From Pyrenophora tritici-repentis (lineage: Eukaryota; Ascomycota; Dothideomycetes; Pleosporales; Pleosporaceae), in contig NC_089396.1 of assembly GCF_003171515.1 (NCBI RefSeq), forward strand, positions 1,798,001-1,862,000: a stretch of DNA of 64,000 nt, written 5' to 3'. The notes beneath the pieces were generated by a model. The model worked only from the letters and a program-made list of their open reading frames with translations, searched no databases and was not told where the DNA came from. Shown piece by piece: positions 37,872-47,643 of the stretch; positions within the stretch are counted from its first letter, which is position 1; every line of letters begins with the position of its first letter. A program made the translations under genes and the position numbers.

Positions 37872-40355
37872 ATGTCTACTCCTTCGAGCTCAAGCCTCCG
37901 CCGCCTTGTCGAACGCGATAAGTGCAGTTCTCCTCTACCGTCGCTATCGAACGCGCCCACTGTTAGGGATACTGCGAGCGAGGCTCAGCCCAACAAGCCC
38001 GTAGCCATACATGCAGACTTAGCTGACGACGATAACTATTACGTTGGGCTTGATTTTAAGCGCGTACCGTACCTCGAGCGACGCCAAGCAGAGCGTAGTC
38101 GCGGCGCAGTAAGGAGCTGGATCTACCGCCACGGCTGGGGCGTATGGCACCGCAAGCACAAGAAGAATTACTGGCTTTGCTAGATCTGCCACAAGCAACG
38201 GCGGCAACAGGAGGCCTACTACGAGGCTGATAGCACTACAAATGCCGGTCGACACCTCTCAAGCAACAGGCCTGGGCACTCACTTGGACCTAACGGACCT
38301 ATACCAATTGCTAGCCGGGAGGGCAACATTATAGGCGCGCTCGCAAAATCACAAGTCCACATAATGAGGTCTAGAGGTGTAGAGGTCTCCCAGGAGGTTG
38401 CTAATGAGATAGCGGCAAGCTTTTCATCCTCTCGGTTTCAAGACGCGCTAAAGGACTGGGTAATTGCTGACAACCAGAGCCTACGCGTAATAGAGACGCC
38501 GCAGTTTCGAAATATGATCGCGGCCGCAAGTCCCCTAGCGGAAGCTCTCCTTTGGCGTAGCCACCAGACGCTCCGCGATCATATTATTGCTGAGTACAAC
38601 GCGTACGTACCAGCCGTTGCCGCCTACCTTCGCGAAGCCCGGTCGCTCATACACGTTTCCTTTGACAACTGGACCTCAACTGGCGGACGGTACGCTTTCA
38701 CCGGCCTCTGCGTACACTACCTTAACGGCGAGGGTAAGCTAGTTGACCACTTGCTCGGGTTACCTGAGCTCCACGGGGCGCACACTGGCAATAATATTGC
38801 CTCAGTAGCGGCGACAATACTGCGGCTATTTGGTGTTAACGACACAAGCGTCGGATACTTTGTGCTTGACAACGCAAGCAACAACGATACTGCGGTTGAG
38901 TCTTTAGCAGAGGAGTTCAACTTTACTGCAAGCGAGCGGCGGCTGCGCTGCTGCTGCCACATCCTCAACCTAGGCGCGCAGTTAGTAATTTGGGGTAAAG
39001 ATCGTAGCGCGTACGAGAACGACGCCGCTCACCTTGACGACGAGGAAAAGTACATGGATGAGTGGCGCAAGTACGGCCCTATTGGGGTCCTTTTTGACGT
39101 AATCGCGTCTATCTGCACGCCGCAAACTCGACAGCTATTAGAGCGCCTACAGCGTGACGAGGCAGAGGCGATAGGCGTTACAGCTAATATCCGGCAACTT
39201 GTTAAGCCTGTTAAGACGCGCTGGAATAGCTATTTCGACACTTTTGTGCGCGCAGCCGAGCTACATGGTCCTATCGACAGCTATATTGAGTTCAAACTCA
39301 AGGAGCACAGTGCCGCAACAGCACCATCACGACGCCGGAAGAACCGCGAGCTGCTGCCTGCTGCGCAGCCGCGACTATATGTAAGCGAGGGTGGCCTAAG
39401 CGGCAAGGACTGGGCGACGATTACGGAGTATATCCAACTCCTCGAGCCATTTGCGGAAGCTACACGGCTGCTTGAAGGCCGCGGCCGACACGGCCGGCAC
39501 GGCGCTATATGGGAGGTTTTAGTAACGTTTGAATGGCTTCTTGACCAGCTTGAGGCTCTCAAAGACCGCCTTAAGGACATTAATTACGAAGATCCTGACG
39601 CGCCCGAAGACTATCTTGTTACGCACGTTAACCTTGCGCATAGTAAGCTTGCCGAGTACTACGAAAAATTCGATAACGCGCCTGTTTACTATGCCGCTAC
39701 GATCCTCTACCCGCACTACAAAAACCACCTTGCGGCGCTCTGGAAGGTGCCTAACACCCATATCACCGCCCGCGACGGCGTCCACTATCGCGATGGCTGG
39801 CTTGATAATAACCATCGGGCGTTCTTGCGAATGTGGCAGGAGTGGAACAACGCTGCGGTCGACGTAGCCGACGCAGTAACGCCGCCGCAAAAGAAGCCCC
39901 GGCTAGGGTTGTCATCGTCGCGATCAGCCTTTCTGCAGTCGTCGATTGAGACCAATCTGCGGCAGGTAGAGGCAGGTCTGAGGGAGGATGAATATGAGAT
40001 CTGGAGGCGGCAACCGGCGTTAGCTGAAGAGGATCGGCTATCGCTTAACCCGCTGCTCTACTGGGAGTCAGTTGCTGGACAATTTCCATTACTCTCTATG
40101 TTTGCTATTAACATACTCACAATACCGGCGGCAGCAGCAGACTGCGAGCGGACATTCAGCGAGCTTGGCGACATGTTAGGCACGCGGAGACTCCATATGA
40201 AGCCAGAGCTTGTCGCAGCTTTACAGAGTTTAAAGAGCTGGAAGAGGCTTGGTATACAGCCAGCAACCATGTCTACTTATGGGCCAGCAGGTGTACTATC
40301 AGAGGAAGAAATTTCAAAAATACAAGAGCAGCTATCCCAGTTTGATATTAGTTAA
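37872..40355 (+). pseudogene. hAT transposase, copy 2, with one premature stop
   Basis: The frame runs from ATG 37872 to the stop at 40353-40355 with a single in-frame TAG at 38181-38183 (codon 104), inside the BED zinc finger where copy 1 has Arg (CGG). A CGG-to-TAG change needs C-to-T and G-to-A changes, as repeat-induced point mutation would make. After the stop, 724 codons stay open and an ATG at 38364 could give a 663-aa protein lacking the zinc finger but keeping the catalytic core (VSFDNWTSTGG, FVLDNASNNDTA) and the dimerisation domain (CERTFSELGDMLG). Confidence 0.92.
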
Positions 40356-40364
40356 TTTAGCTTA

Positions 40365-40557
40365 GATCAGTCCAGGTCAGTTTAGATCAGTCCAGGTCAG
40401 TTCAGTCAGTCCACAGCAGCAGCAACTTCAGTTCAGTTCAGTCAGTCCACAGCAGCGGCAACGTCAGTTCAGTCCAGTCCAGTTCAGTGACCTTCAAACA
40501 TCAGTTCAGTCAGTCCGGAGGTCTCCGGACTGACTGAACTGACTGATAGCAAGTCTG
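40365..40557. repeat. Subterminal repeat cluster, right end of hAT copy 2
   Basis: Tandem GATCAGTCCAGGTCAGTT and CAGTTCAGTCAGTCCACAGCAGC units, then the terminal inverted repeat. Confidence 0.8.
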
Positions 40558-40565
40558 GTAACGTC
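40558..40565. repeat. Target-site duplication of hAT element 2 (right)
   Basis: GTAACGTC, identical to 37455-37462. Confidence 0.95.
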
Positions 40566-40740
40566 ATAAAAGGAGGAACTTCCAGTCTTAGAAACTCAGG
40601 ATTGAATCTAGTGCTGCCGCTTTACCAACGGCGATAATCTTGGCACCATGTCGAGTCAATGTCAGCGCGGTGGCAAGCCCAATGTCAGATGAGGCTCACG
40701 TCACGGTTACCACCTTTCAGATGTACGCCTGGCACAAGTA

Positions 40741-43613
40741 CCACTAGGGGTATTCCCGTAGTAGCTTTTTTTCAGCATATATACTTTTCTGAAGTCCTTC
40801 TATGAATACACCGTCAACTAACGAATGTGCTACTTGTAAGTAACAACGTAGAATGTGAATCCAGTTATAGAGCTTGAGTGGATAGACTTCTTTTCACCAT
40901 GTAATTGTGGCTGCTATGCTACTCCATTCGATGGGGTTCCTCCACTTCTCAATGTTAGCGTATGTACATGATGTGCTGTAGTATTGTACTTCTTATAGTA
41001 CGCACGAAGAGAAGAAGAGGCGATCTGTTGTGTTACTGGATATTAGTGGAAAGGCATATGGAAGACTGATGGAGAAGAGGAGGTGGAGTGTACCAGTGTA
41101 AATTTAACCCTGGAGCGAGCATTGTAGAACCGATTTGTCTGAACTAGATTGGTTCGGTCATGACTCAAGAGGGACATGGTTGACGAGCACACGACCTACT
41201 TTGGCTAAGCATCACGTCATGTTGACCATATGAGTTCTGGATCTGAACTTGGCTTATCCTTCAAGGTCGACTAATGACTTCGCTTATGAAGATTGGATAT
41301 ATGTAACGCAAGGGATGGAATCTACCGAGGTTGCATCCAGACGCGTATACCTATCTCGGGGCCGCTTACGTCCATAGGGGAAGGACATACCGCAATTATG
41401 AAACCTAGGAATATAACAATCGCATCCGCACAAGAGCAGAGATGTGCAATCAGTGATGATGGGAATTTCAGATCCGGTACCACATCACCCGGAAAATGCA
41501 AACTTCAAGACTGCATTGTGGATATCCAGTTCCGCCAGCGCACTTTCTTCCCGCTTTTTAGGCTGGTATTCTGACCGAATACTACCAACAATTGGCTATT
41601 GGCGATTAAATGTCGTTGGCACCTTGCTGCTACGTAGGTAAGTTAGTAAGTGCGCAACACCTTATTTTCATGGGTAAAATTGAACGACCTATAATGGTTC
41701 CAATTGCGCAAGGAACTTAAGAACGAACTAGTGGCAAAGCGTTTAGCGCTCCTATTGTACTGCTACTTCCCAACTCCCAATATTCTAAAAGTTGAAACTC
41801 TAACTGGCTCCTCTCGTGATCGTGGTAATGTTGGCGGTCTGGGTTTCGTGAATTCCACATTTCAACTTTTCCTTGACTTCTTCCTTGACACCTGGACAAC
41901 GCACAGATCTGGGATATTTTACAATATAGCGAAGACTCTGCTAACTAGCTAAGAATGGTTTCCAAGCCCTGCCTGTACACTGTTACTACTCGTAAATCTT
42001 CGTCCGTTGTTTACTTGTTACAATTTTGACCATACAGTAGATCTATAAATTGTGACAAGATCGGGTGTATGTAGGTCTAATTAGTTGTAGTATTAGGACC
42101 ATATATCACTGTGTGCCAGAGGAAATATTGTGACTCGTCTCCAAGATGCATGTTCGGTTTGTCAGTATGTGTTCTACCTACGTCTTTACCGCATGATTAT
42201 AGAGATTCGACAGTGATCACAGCGTTAGTGATTTGAATTCGAGCCTTGGTCGGTCTGACGTACTTGGCTATCCATCAGTGGCTCCAGGATTTCTTACCTT
42301 TGACCGAAAGGCCGCAGCTATGCCTCATTGACAGGCTTACAACTAACGTGAGCTGAGGTAGGTCGTTTTTATCACCAAATTTTGGCAAAAGATTTCTACC
42401 CAAAGCCAACACCGGAGGCTTATACCGACAAATGATGCTGACGTTAATTCGCTCACCCACCCTAGTCCCTGAAGAGTCATACGGATCATTCTGGCATAAA
42501 AGACGGGACATGCCGTAGCGCGATCATCCCCATCTAAGCGAGGAAAGGTGGCGCTGATGATGTCGTTGTCTACACTGGGACTCCGCAATCTTGACGACGA
42601 AGTCTAAAGCCTCGCTGGTTCAAGATACACCTCCTCAGCATGGACCCAGACCTCACCCCTGCCCTACACGCCCGTTCCAGCTGGTCGTTTAGGTCGCTTT
42701 TGCGAATCGAACTAGTATAGGAAAACACTGTGTTTGGATATGCACCTTGGGGACATGCACCTTGGTGACATACCTAGGTAATATCAGACAATCGGCGAGC
42801 TGCTAGACCTGCCGTTCCCAAAACGACAGACCTCATATTCAGGGCTTATCGTGACATTCTGGGTGGATCCTGGTCTAGTAACTGAAAGTTTTGTAACAAT
42901 AGTGGTGAAGAATACATCGCACTACATTTTCCTAGGGTTTCGTAAGCAGAGCTCTAAGAAGCCATAGCTGCGATACTAACTAGGAATAGACACCGTTACA
43001 GCCCTTCGAATTGTTAACATACTGTGAGCCAACTTTACCCTCCGCATCATCTTGGCGGATATTTTCAACACCGAAAAGATCGGCAAAATATTTTGGAAGG
43101 TTTCCCGATACGTCCTCTACTTAAAAGTTGGCAGCCCCAAGTTGCAACGATCTTCTTCAACGTTCTGCTTATCATCAGGTAAGCTTGAGACAGTTATGAA
43201 TAGTCTGAACAATACCCAGGTAGTCGTTAATACAGCCCCGCAAACGGTAGTATGATGTGTGGACGTTTTCCGCTGTATTCCAATGGGATCATCTTATTTT
43301 GGTTAGATCAGGACAAGCAATTCCCGCAGGCTGTAGCATGCTCCTTCGTATTCATTCGTACCTAGGTAAGCAGCTTTCACGACGATCTAACCCACCTTGG
43401 CCAACGAAACGCTGCACTTTCCATATTCCTATGCATTGCATTAATAACTCTATTCGCCCCGGGGCTCTACTTCATAATTTTCAGTGGAAATGTCACTGAT
43501 TGTAACTATAAGGTAACTCGTCCCCTTCGCACTGCAACGGATACAGAAACATTCACAACAATCAAAAAAACACCTACAACAACTGGAACTGTTCATATAG
43601 CCAACTCTATAAG
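40741..43613. other. Gene-free, AT-richer stretch of 2.9 kb
   Basis: Between the SDR pseudogene and the small secreted protein gene. Open frames are short and carry no recognised motif. It could hold old, unrecognisable repeat DNA. No terminal repeats or duplications were found. Confidence 0.45.
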
Positions 43614-44088
43614 ATGAGGGCTACTATCGCTTCTACTGCATTCCTTACGCTGCTTGGTATCGACCAAGTGTTCGCCCAATGGGAAGGTACGCTTTCACTA
43701 GATCAGCACCTCCTTAATACTTTTAGCAACAGCTAACGTGATGTAGGGTATGGTTGCTGTGGAGTCCCTACTCCTGGACCAAAGGGAGCGCCAGCAGAAT
43801 GGTGTGAAAATCAGCCCCTACGGGAAAACGGGCATCGTGGCTATATGCTCTGTGTAAGTGTTGATAAACTATATCATGCCAACTCTATCTGATCGCAAGT
43901 AGTGTATAGAAGCAGAGAAATCGTTTCCGGGAGGCAACGGCCCCGGAATTCCGATGACCTGCCAATCTCCAGGGTTTATGAATCCGCAGTATATCAGGAC
44001 ATACCCCGTGTCTGGCGATACCTGCATGAGCGGGGACTATGAAGGCTTCAAAGCTTGCGCTCTATCATATGAGGAATATTCAAAATAA
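43614..44088 (+). CDS. Small secreted cysteine-rich protein (effector-like), unknown family
   Basis: Three exons (43614-43686, 43747-43853, 43903-44088) join in frame to 121 aa; introns are 60 and 49 nt, begin GTACGC and GTAAGT, and intron 1 ends with an AGCTAACGTGATGTAG branch/acceptor. MRATIASTAFLTLLGIDQVFA is a signal peptide with cleavage before QWEG. The mature ~100 residues contain eight Cys (GCCG, EWCEN, LCCIE, MTCQ, DTCMS, KACAL), consistent with four disulfides, and Gly/Pro-rich loops (PTPGPKGAPAEW, GGNGPGIP). Small, Cys-rich, secreted, multi-intron and embedded in a transposon island are features of plant-pathogen effectors, but no known family is recognised and function is not claimed. 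No lesion is seen. Confidence 0.68.
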
Positions 44089-44230
44089 ATTTATTAGTAG
44101 TGTTGATACGGCTAAGGTATCGGAATCACCTTCGTTGCAACGAGTTGAAATGATTGTGATTGTTCTTGTTCTTAGTAGTGAGCAAGAGCTGGGTGGAGAG
44201 ATCTCCATATGTACAGGTGCGAGCTGAGCG

Positions 44231-44240
44231 GGAAGCTTGG
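44231..44240. repeat. Left arm of a palindrome split by two transposons
   Basis: GGAAGCTTGG here is the exact inverse complement of CCAAGCTTCC at 49777-49786. If the two Tc1-superfamily elements between are removed the arms are separated by only about 13 bp. Confidence 0.6.
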
Positions 44241-44244
44241 TCTA

Positions 44245-44343
44245 TGGGTGTTTCTCGAAATACCTTGAGCCACCTGGATCTGGTTGGCTTGGTGGCCAAG
44301 AACATCAACTCCTATAGTAATTTGTTAGTAAATCGATGCAGCC
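44245..44343. repeat. Left terminal inverted repeat of the two-gene Tc1-like element
   Basis: Inverse complement of 47534-47637 over about 100 bp with roughly one mismatch in ten. Confidence 0.85.
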
Positions 44344-44449
44344 ACGCTTTCTAACACCCACAACGTATTTGAAGTTCATTGTTTGCTGCGATCGCCTCTA
44401 CTGACTCGCGTTTTTGGTGTTGCAATTTTCTCGAGCCCATCTCATCGCG

Positions 44450-45424
44450 ATGCCAGGCACCGGCCACCGCTTGCAGCCCGCTGTTCTCCAGGCTATCCTC
44501 GACCGAATTGCTGCCTGCGAAAGTGATCGAGCCATCTCTAGAGCTACAGGTGCGAGCCGTAACACAGTAGCAAAGCTGAGGTTGAGCTTAGAGTTTTGGG
44601 GCGTGCCTTATCCGCCGCGCTGCGTTCGACTTGGGCGGCCATCTATACTCCGGCAAGCTCAGCGCGAAGGCCTTCAGGCATACCTCAATGGCTCACCGGG
44701 CGCATACATGGATGAGATGAGGGACTTCTTGTACGACGAGTACGACGTTAGGATAAGCCTTGCGAGCGTTTACCGAGAGCTAGAGAAGATGAGATGGTCT
44801 CGCAAGCTTGCAACAAAGCGGGCAAAGGAGCAGAGTGAGCCACTCCGCCGCCTCTATCTTGCCAGGATGGCGCAACACTATAAGGCGGAGCAGATCGTTG
44901 CGTTGGACGAGAGCGCCTGCAATGAGCGTACGGGCGACCGCAAGTATGGCTGGTCTCCAATCGGGGAGCCGGTGGAGCTATCACACAGCTTCAGGCGATC
45001 AGAACGGTGGTCGCTGCTGCCAGCCATGACGATAGATGGCTACATAAGCTATAAGATCTTTCAAGGCGCGATTACATCTGAGATCCTAGAAGACTTCTTA
45101 GAGTTTCAAGTGCTGCCGTTCTGCAATCCTCACCCAGGGCCAGCCTCAGTAATCGTGCTTGATAACGCCTCCATCCATCGATCAGAGCGTGTACGGGTGC
45201 TTTGCCAAAGTGCTGGAGTACTCCTTGAGTATCTGCCGCCATACTCACCAGATTTCAACCCCATCGAGAAGAGCTTTAAGCAGCTCAAGGGGTGGATGAA
45301 AAGGAATTCAGCGCAAGCGGAGAACTTCATTGACTTTGGGGTCTTTCTTGAGTATGCAGCGCAGCTGGTGTGCTGTAATATTAACTGCAGAAGCTGGTTC
45401 CATAGGTGTGGCTATCCCTATTAA
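44450..45424 (+). CDS. Tc1/mariner (IS630-Tc1) DD34E transposase
   Basis: A 324-aa cut-and-paste transposase that integrates at TA. The ATG at 44450 (MPGTGHRLQPAV) is the first in frame. The N terminus carries helix-turn-helix motifs (DRAISRATGASRNTVAKL, and a second winged helix over GRPSILRQAQ to YRELEKMRW). The catalytic triad is intact: Asp in VALDESACNERTG, Asp in VIVLDNASIHRS and Glu in YSPDFNPIEKSFKQLK, with exactly 34 residues between the last two (DD34E). No stop or frameshift interrupts it. It is convergent with the accessory gene inside the same element. Confidence 0.95.
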   Translation: MPGTGHRLQPAVLQAILDRIAACESDRAISRATGASRNTVAKLRLSLEFWGVPYPPRCVRLGRPSILRQAQREGLQAYLNGSPGAYMDEMRDFLYDEYDVRISLASVYRELEKMRWSRKLATKRAKEQSEPLRRLYLARMAQHYKAEQIVALDESACNERTGDRKYGWSPIGEPVELSHSFRRSERWSLLPAMTIDGYISYKIFQGAITSEILEDFLEFQVLPFCNPHPGPASVIVLDNASIHRSERVRVLCQSAGVLLEYLPPYSPDFNPIEKSFKQLKGWMKRNSAQAENFIDFGVFLEYAAQLVCCNINCRSWFHRCGYPY

Positions 45425-45754
45425 TTGTGCTTTTAAATGGATGCCACAGTACGTTTCTATAGGTAGATGATACCATACAAATGCGAACGATTACACCTTA
45501 ATGCGCAACCCACAAAAGCGATTTAATAATTCTAAAAAAATAAGAGCTATTTCTATACATATAGAACTATCTTAGGAAGTTAACCTGTTATAATCGCATA
45601 ACGTTGTAGTGTTGTACATAGGGCTATCCAAATAGACTATTGTTGCAGCGCATTTGAAACGCCTGAAAAACCTCAACACTAACTTATAGCGGGCACGGGC
45701 CGCTGTCACCAAAAACGCTCAGGCCACTAAGCTTCAAGCATTCTCGCCATCATC
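45425..45754. other. Spacer between the two genes of the Tc1-like element
   Basis: An AT-rich 330-bp region between convergent stop codons; probably 3' ends of both transcripts. No gene seen. Confidence 0.5.
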
Positions 45755-47427
45755 CTACACAACACTGCTAGACGGTTCAACCACCAATTTCTTGCGCGCA
45801 ATCTCTTCTCTTTTCTTACAACGTTCGACTCGTCTCCAGTTACGATCTGTGAGACCCTGGTACCCAGCTTGCCATTCTTTTGCAGTGTTTTGTAGCGTGA
45901 AAAACCAGCCAGGAGGCTGCTTGAAATGCTGCGTCCACAACTTCAAGATATCACCAGATGGCTGCATCAAGAGGTTGATATCCATAGCTCCGTCAATAAC
46001 AAGAGTCTTATAAAGCTCGTTAATGTCCTCTCCAACTGTAGGAAATTTTAACTTAAGGTAGTTAAAGAAATTACTAGTATGCTCGTTAATCTCCTGCTCA
46101 TGATCATATCGGATAGGCGCCCACTGAGATGCACTAGATACCTCAGCTCTTGTTATCGTTGGTGCAGCTGCCTGCAAGTTAGACTCCTGTTGAGGTTGCC
46201 TGTTCATCCGCTCAAGCTGTCCAACGATGAGCAGTTTTGTTAAGCTTTTGATATCATCGTCGCCATCTCCAGCCGCCCGCAACTTGCGCGTTTTCTCATG
46301 CACCCGCAGGTCCTTTGCTCTCAAAATTGCAAGCCGTACATCATCAGATGGCTCATCGTACGTTGCCCTTCTCGCTGTAATTGCTCTTGCCCACATGGAG
46401 ATAATGTTGCCGTTGACAAAGAGGTGATCTTCGAAGCGCGCTGGCTGCCTCGCTGTTGGCGCCATCCAGCAGCAATAAGGATAGTTCTCGCAATGGGTAT
46501 CTGTACAGCGCCATCTATCCCGGATAGCAATAGCATGCCCGCTACCTGCTTGTTCAGCTGCTATTACACCAGCAAGCCCCTCCTCTTGAATCACCGTTGC
46601 GGTGCGTCGACGAGGACCGTCGACAACCGTTGGCAACGGCTGCTGCTCCCTGGAATTTCAGCCAAGATGAGCTCGAAATCGACGTTTACTGGCTCGCTGA
46701 CATAGTTATCAACCTCTACAACAAGGCGCTGAAAGCTATTCCACGTTGCATCAACACCTCGCCGCAATCGCTTTATCGCGCGCTCGCGTTTGGCCTGCTT
46801 AGCTGGGTAAACAACAGTGCAAACAGATGAGATCTTCGCTCTTTTTGGCCGTAATTCTGCAACAACGTCATCTACCCACTGCCATAGGTCGTCGAAATGC
46901 AGCGAGTACAGCCGTACGCCGTGCTCGCTATCGGCAGCTTCAGGAATAAAGTGTTTCTCCATATCACCACCAAGGCAAGCCCTCCACCTAACGCGCAGTA
47001 CAGGATTAACCTCATCCTCTAGCGCTTGCGATGAGCGAGGCAGCCATGGAGTGCCTTCTTGACGTCGGTACGCTGGCTCTCCCTCATCCTCAACACTACC
47101 GGCAGCGCCCTTAGCAGCGATCTCATCCTCATCCTCAGGCAGCGGATCGCCATCTCCATCCTCGAAAGTATCCTCATCCTCGCCAACGATATCTTCAGCT
47201 TGCGCGGAGGCAGCTGTTTGGGTGGCTTGCAGCTCAGGCTCGGACAACGGGCTTTGACGGCGCGGCGGGGCAGTCGCTGGAGGCGACGGCAGCGCCTCAC
47301 GGCGGACACGTTTAGGCGTTAAATGGGTAGGATTTTGTCTAGTTGCTGGCGCTCTACGCTTCTGGGAGGACGGGTTAACGCCTTGATCGAATGGCTGCTT
47401 CGGCTTACGCTGGCGCTTGGGCGGCAT
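45755..47427 (-). pseudogene. Accessory gene of the Tc1-like element, frameshifted (two overlapping frames)
   Basis: The first frame runs from ATG 47427 (MPPKRQRKPKQP) to 46591; a second, in the -1 frame, is open from about 46660 and runs to 45755. Together they would encode about 560 aa. The N-terminal part is basic (KRQRK, KRVRRE), then a strongly acidic block (GEDEDTFEDGDGDPLPEDEDE), then a region with LYSLHFDDLWQWVDDVV. The second part has a Cys/His-like motif CTDTHCENYPYCCW and then SMWARAI, which I recall from fungal transposon-linked hypothetical proteins, and a helical C terminus. The 70-nt overlap near GGGAGCAGCAGCCG can be explained by a one-base indel, a -1 frameshift or two overlapping genes. 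Function is unknown; DNA or protein binding is suggested by composition only. Confidence 0.6.
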
Positions 47428-47533
47428 CCCAACAGCAGCTAGATTGAGCTCGCAACAAGCTCCACACAAACAAAACGCTATACACGAACGATTTAGAGTA
47501 CAGGACTAGCTTCATGGGCTTCTGGAGGTGGGA

Positions 47534-47637
47534 AACGGCTGCTGCATTAATTTACTAACAAATTACTATGGGAGTTGATGTTCTTGGGCACCAAGCTAAC
47601 CAGATCCAGGCGGCTCAAGGTATTTCGAAAACCACAA
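47534..47637. repeat. Right terminal inverted repeat of the two-gene Tc1-like element
   Basis: Matches the inverse complement of 44245-44343; followed by TA, then CC, then the TA of the next element. Confidence 0.85.
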
Positions 47638-47643
47638 TACCTA

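Larger units (their letters stand above)
37463..40557 (+). mobile_element. hAT DNA transposon, copy 2 (3095 bp, same family)
   Basis: Both ends match CAGACTTGCTATCAGTCAG as perfect inverted repeats and are flanked by a perfect 8-bp duplication. The internal sequence and the encoded protein are closely similar to copy 1 along the whole length, but orientation is opposite. Subterminal arrays of TCAGTTCAGTCAG/CAGTCC occupy 37463-37615 and 40365-40557. The transposase frame is broken once, so this copy is probably non-autonomous but could be moved by copy 1. Confidence 0.95.
33792..40740 (-). pseudogene. Short-chain dehydrogenase/reductase gene split by two hAT transposons
   Basis: Three separated minus-strand fragments together make one classical SDR. 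The N-terminal piece (about 40740-40566) reads a Rossmann start with ASSDIGLATAL but a stop replaces the Gly of TGxxxGIG, and more stops follow. The middle piece (37454-37200) reads VAALGRINGLLNIVGV (NNAG motif decayed to NIVG), then DEHWDHVFATNLTAPVSLM and SLVSISSKAGECGFVY. The C-terminal piece (34104-33792) reads VAFQYRADRIHYNTFSPS and GVSTNILSSIDQTKFE to a stop at 33792. The hAT at 34113-37191 lies next to the catalytic Tyr codon (TTC GTA TAC is inside its target duplication); the hAT at 37463-40557 separates the first two pieces. A frameshift follows the Tyr. The gene cannot make an enzyme. Ancestral substrate is unknown. Confidence 0.85.
44245..47637 (+). mobile_element. Tc1/mariner-like element with long inverted ends and two opposed genes (3393 bp)
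   Basis: The ends 44245-44343 and 47534-47637 are inverted copies about 100 bp long with only a few differences (for example shared TCGAAATACCTTGAGCC, CCTGGATCTGGTT and AATTTGTTAGTAAAT). TA lies just outside both ends (44243-44244 and 47638-47639), the duplication expected for the superfamily; the outermost few bases are less well matched. Inside are a DD34E transposase on the plus strand and an accessory reading frame on the minus strand, tail to tail. Most fungal Tc1 elements carry only the transposase. Confidence 0.85.

Noticed and set aside
41293..41952. Short plus-strand frames downstream of the SDR pseudogene, considered as transporter remnants
   Set aside because: Only weak, scattered hydrophobic segments; no family motif could be confirmed.
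42600..42720. Possible tRNA-like segment with GGTTCAA
   Set aside because: No acceptor stem, D-arm or correct B-box spacing could be drawn.
43614..44088. Possibility that the secreted protein is a known host-selective toxin
   Set aside because: Length, cysteine pattern and motifs do not match any toxin family I recognise; only an effector-like description is supported.
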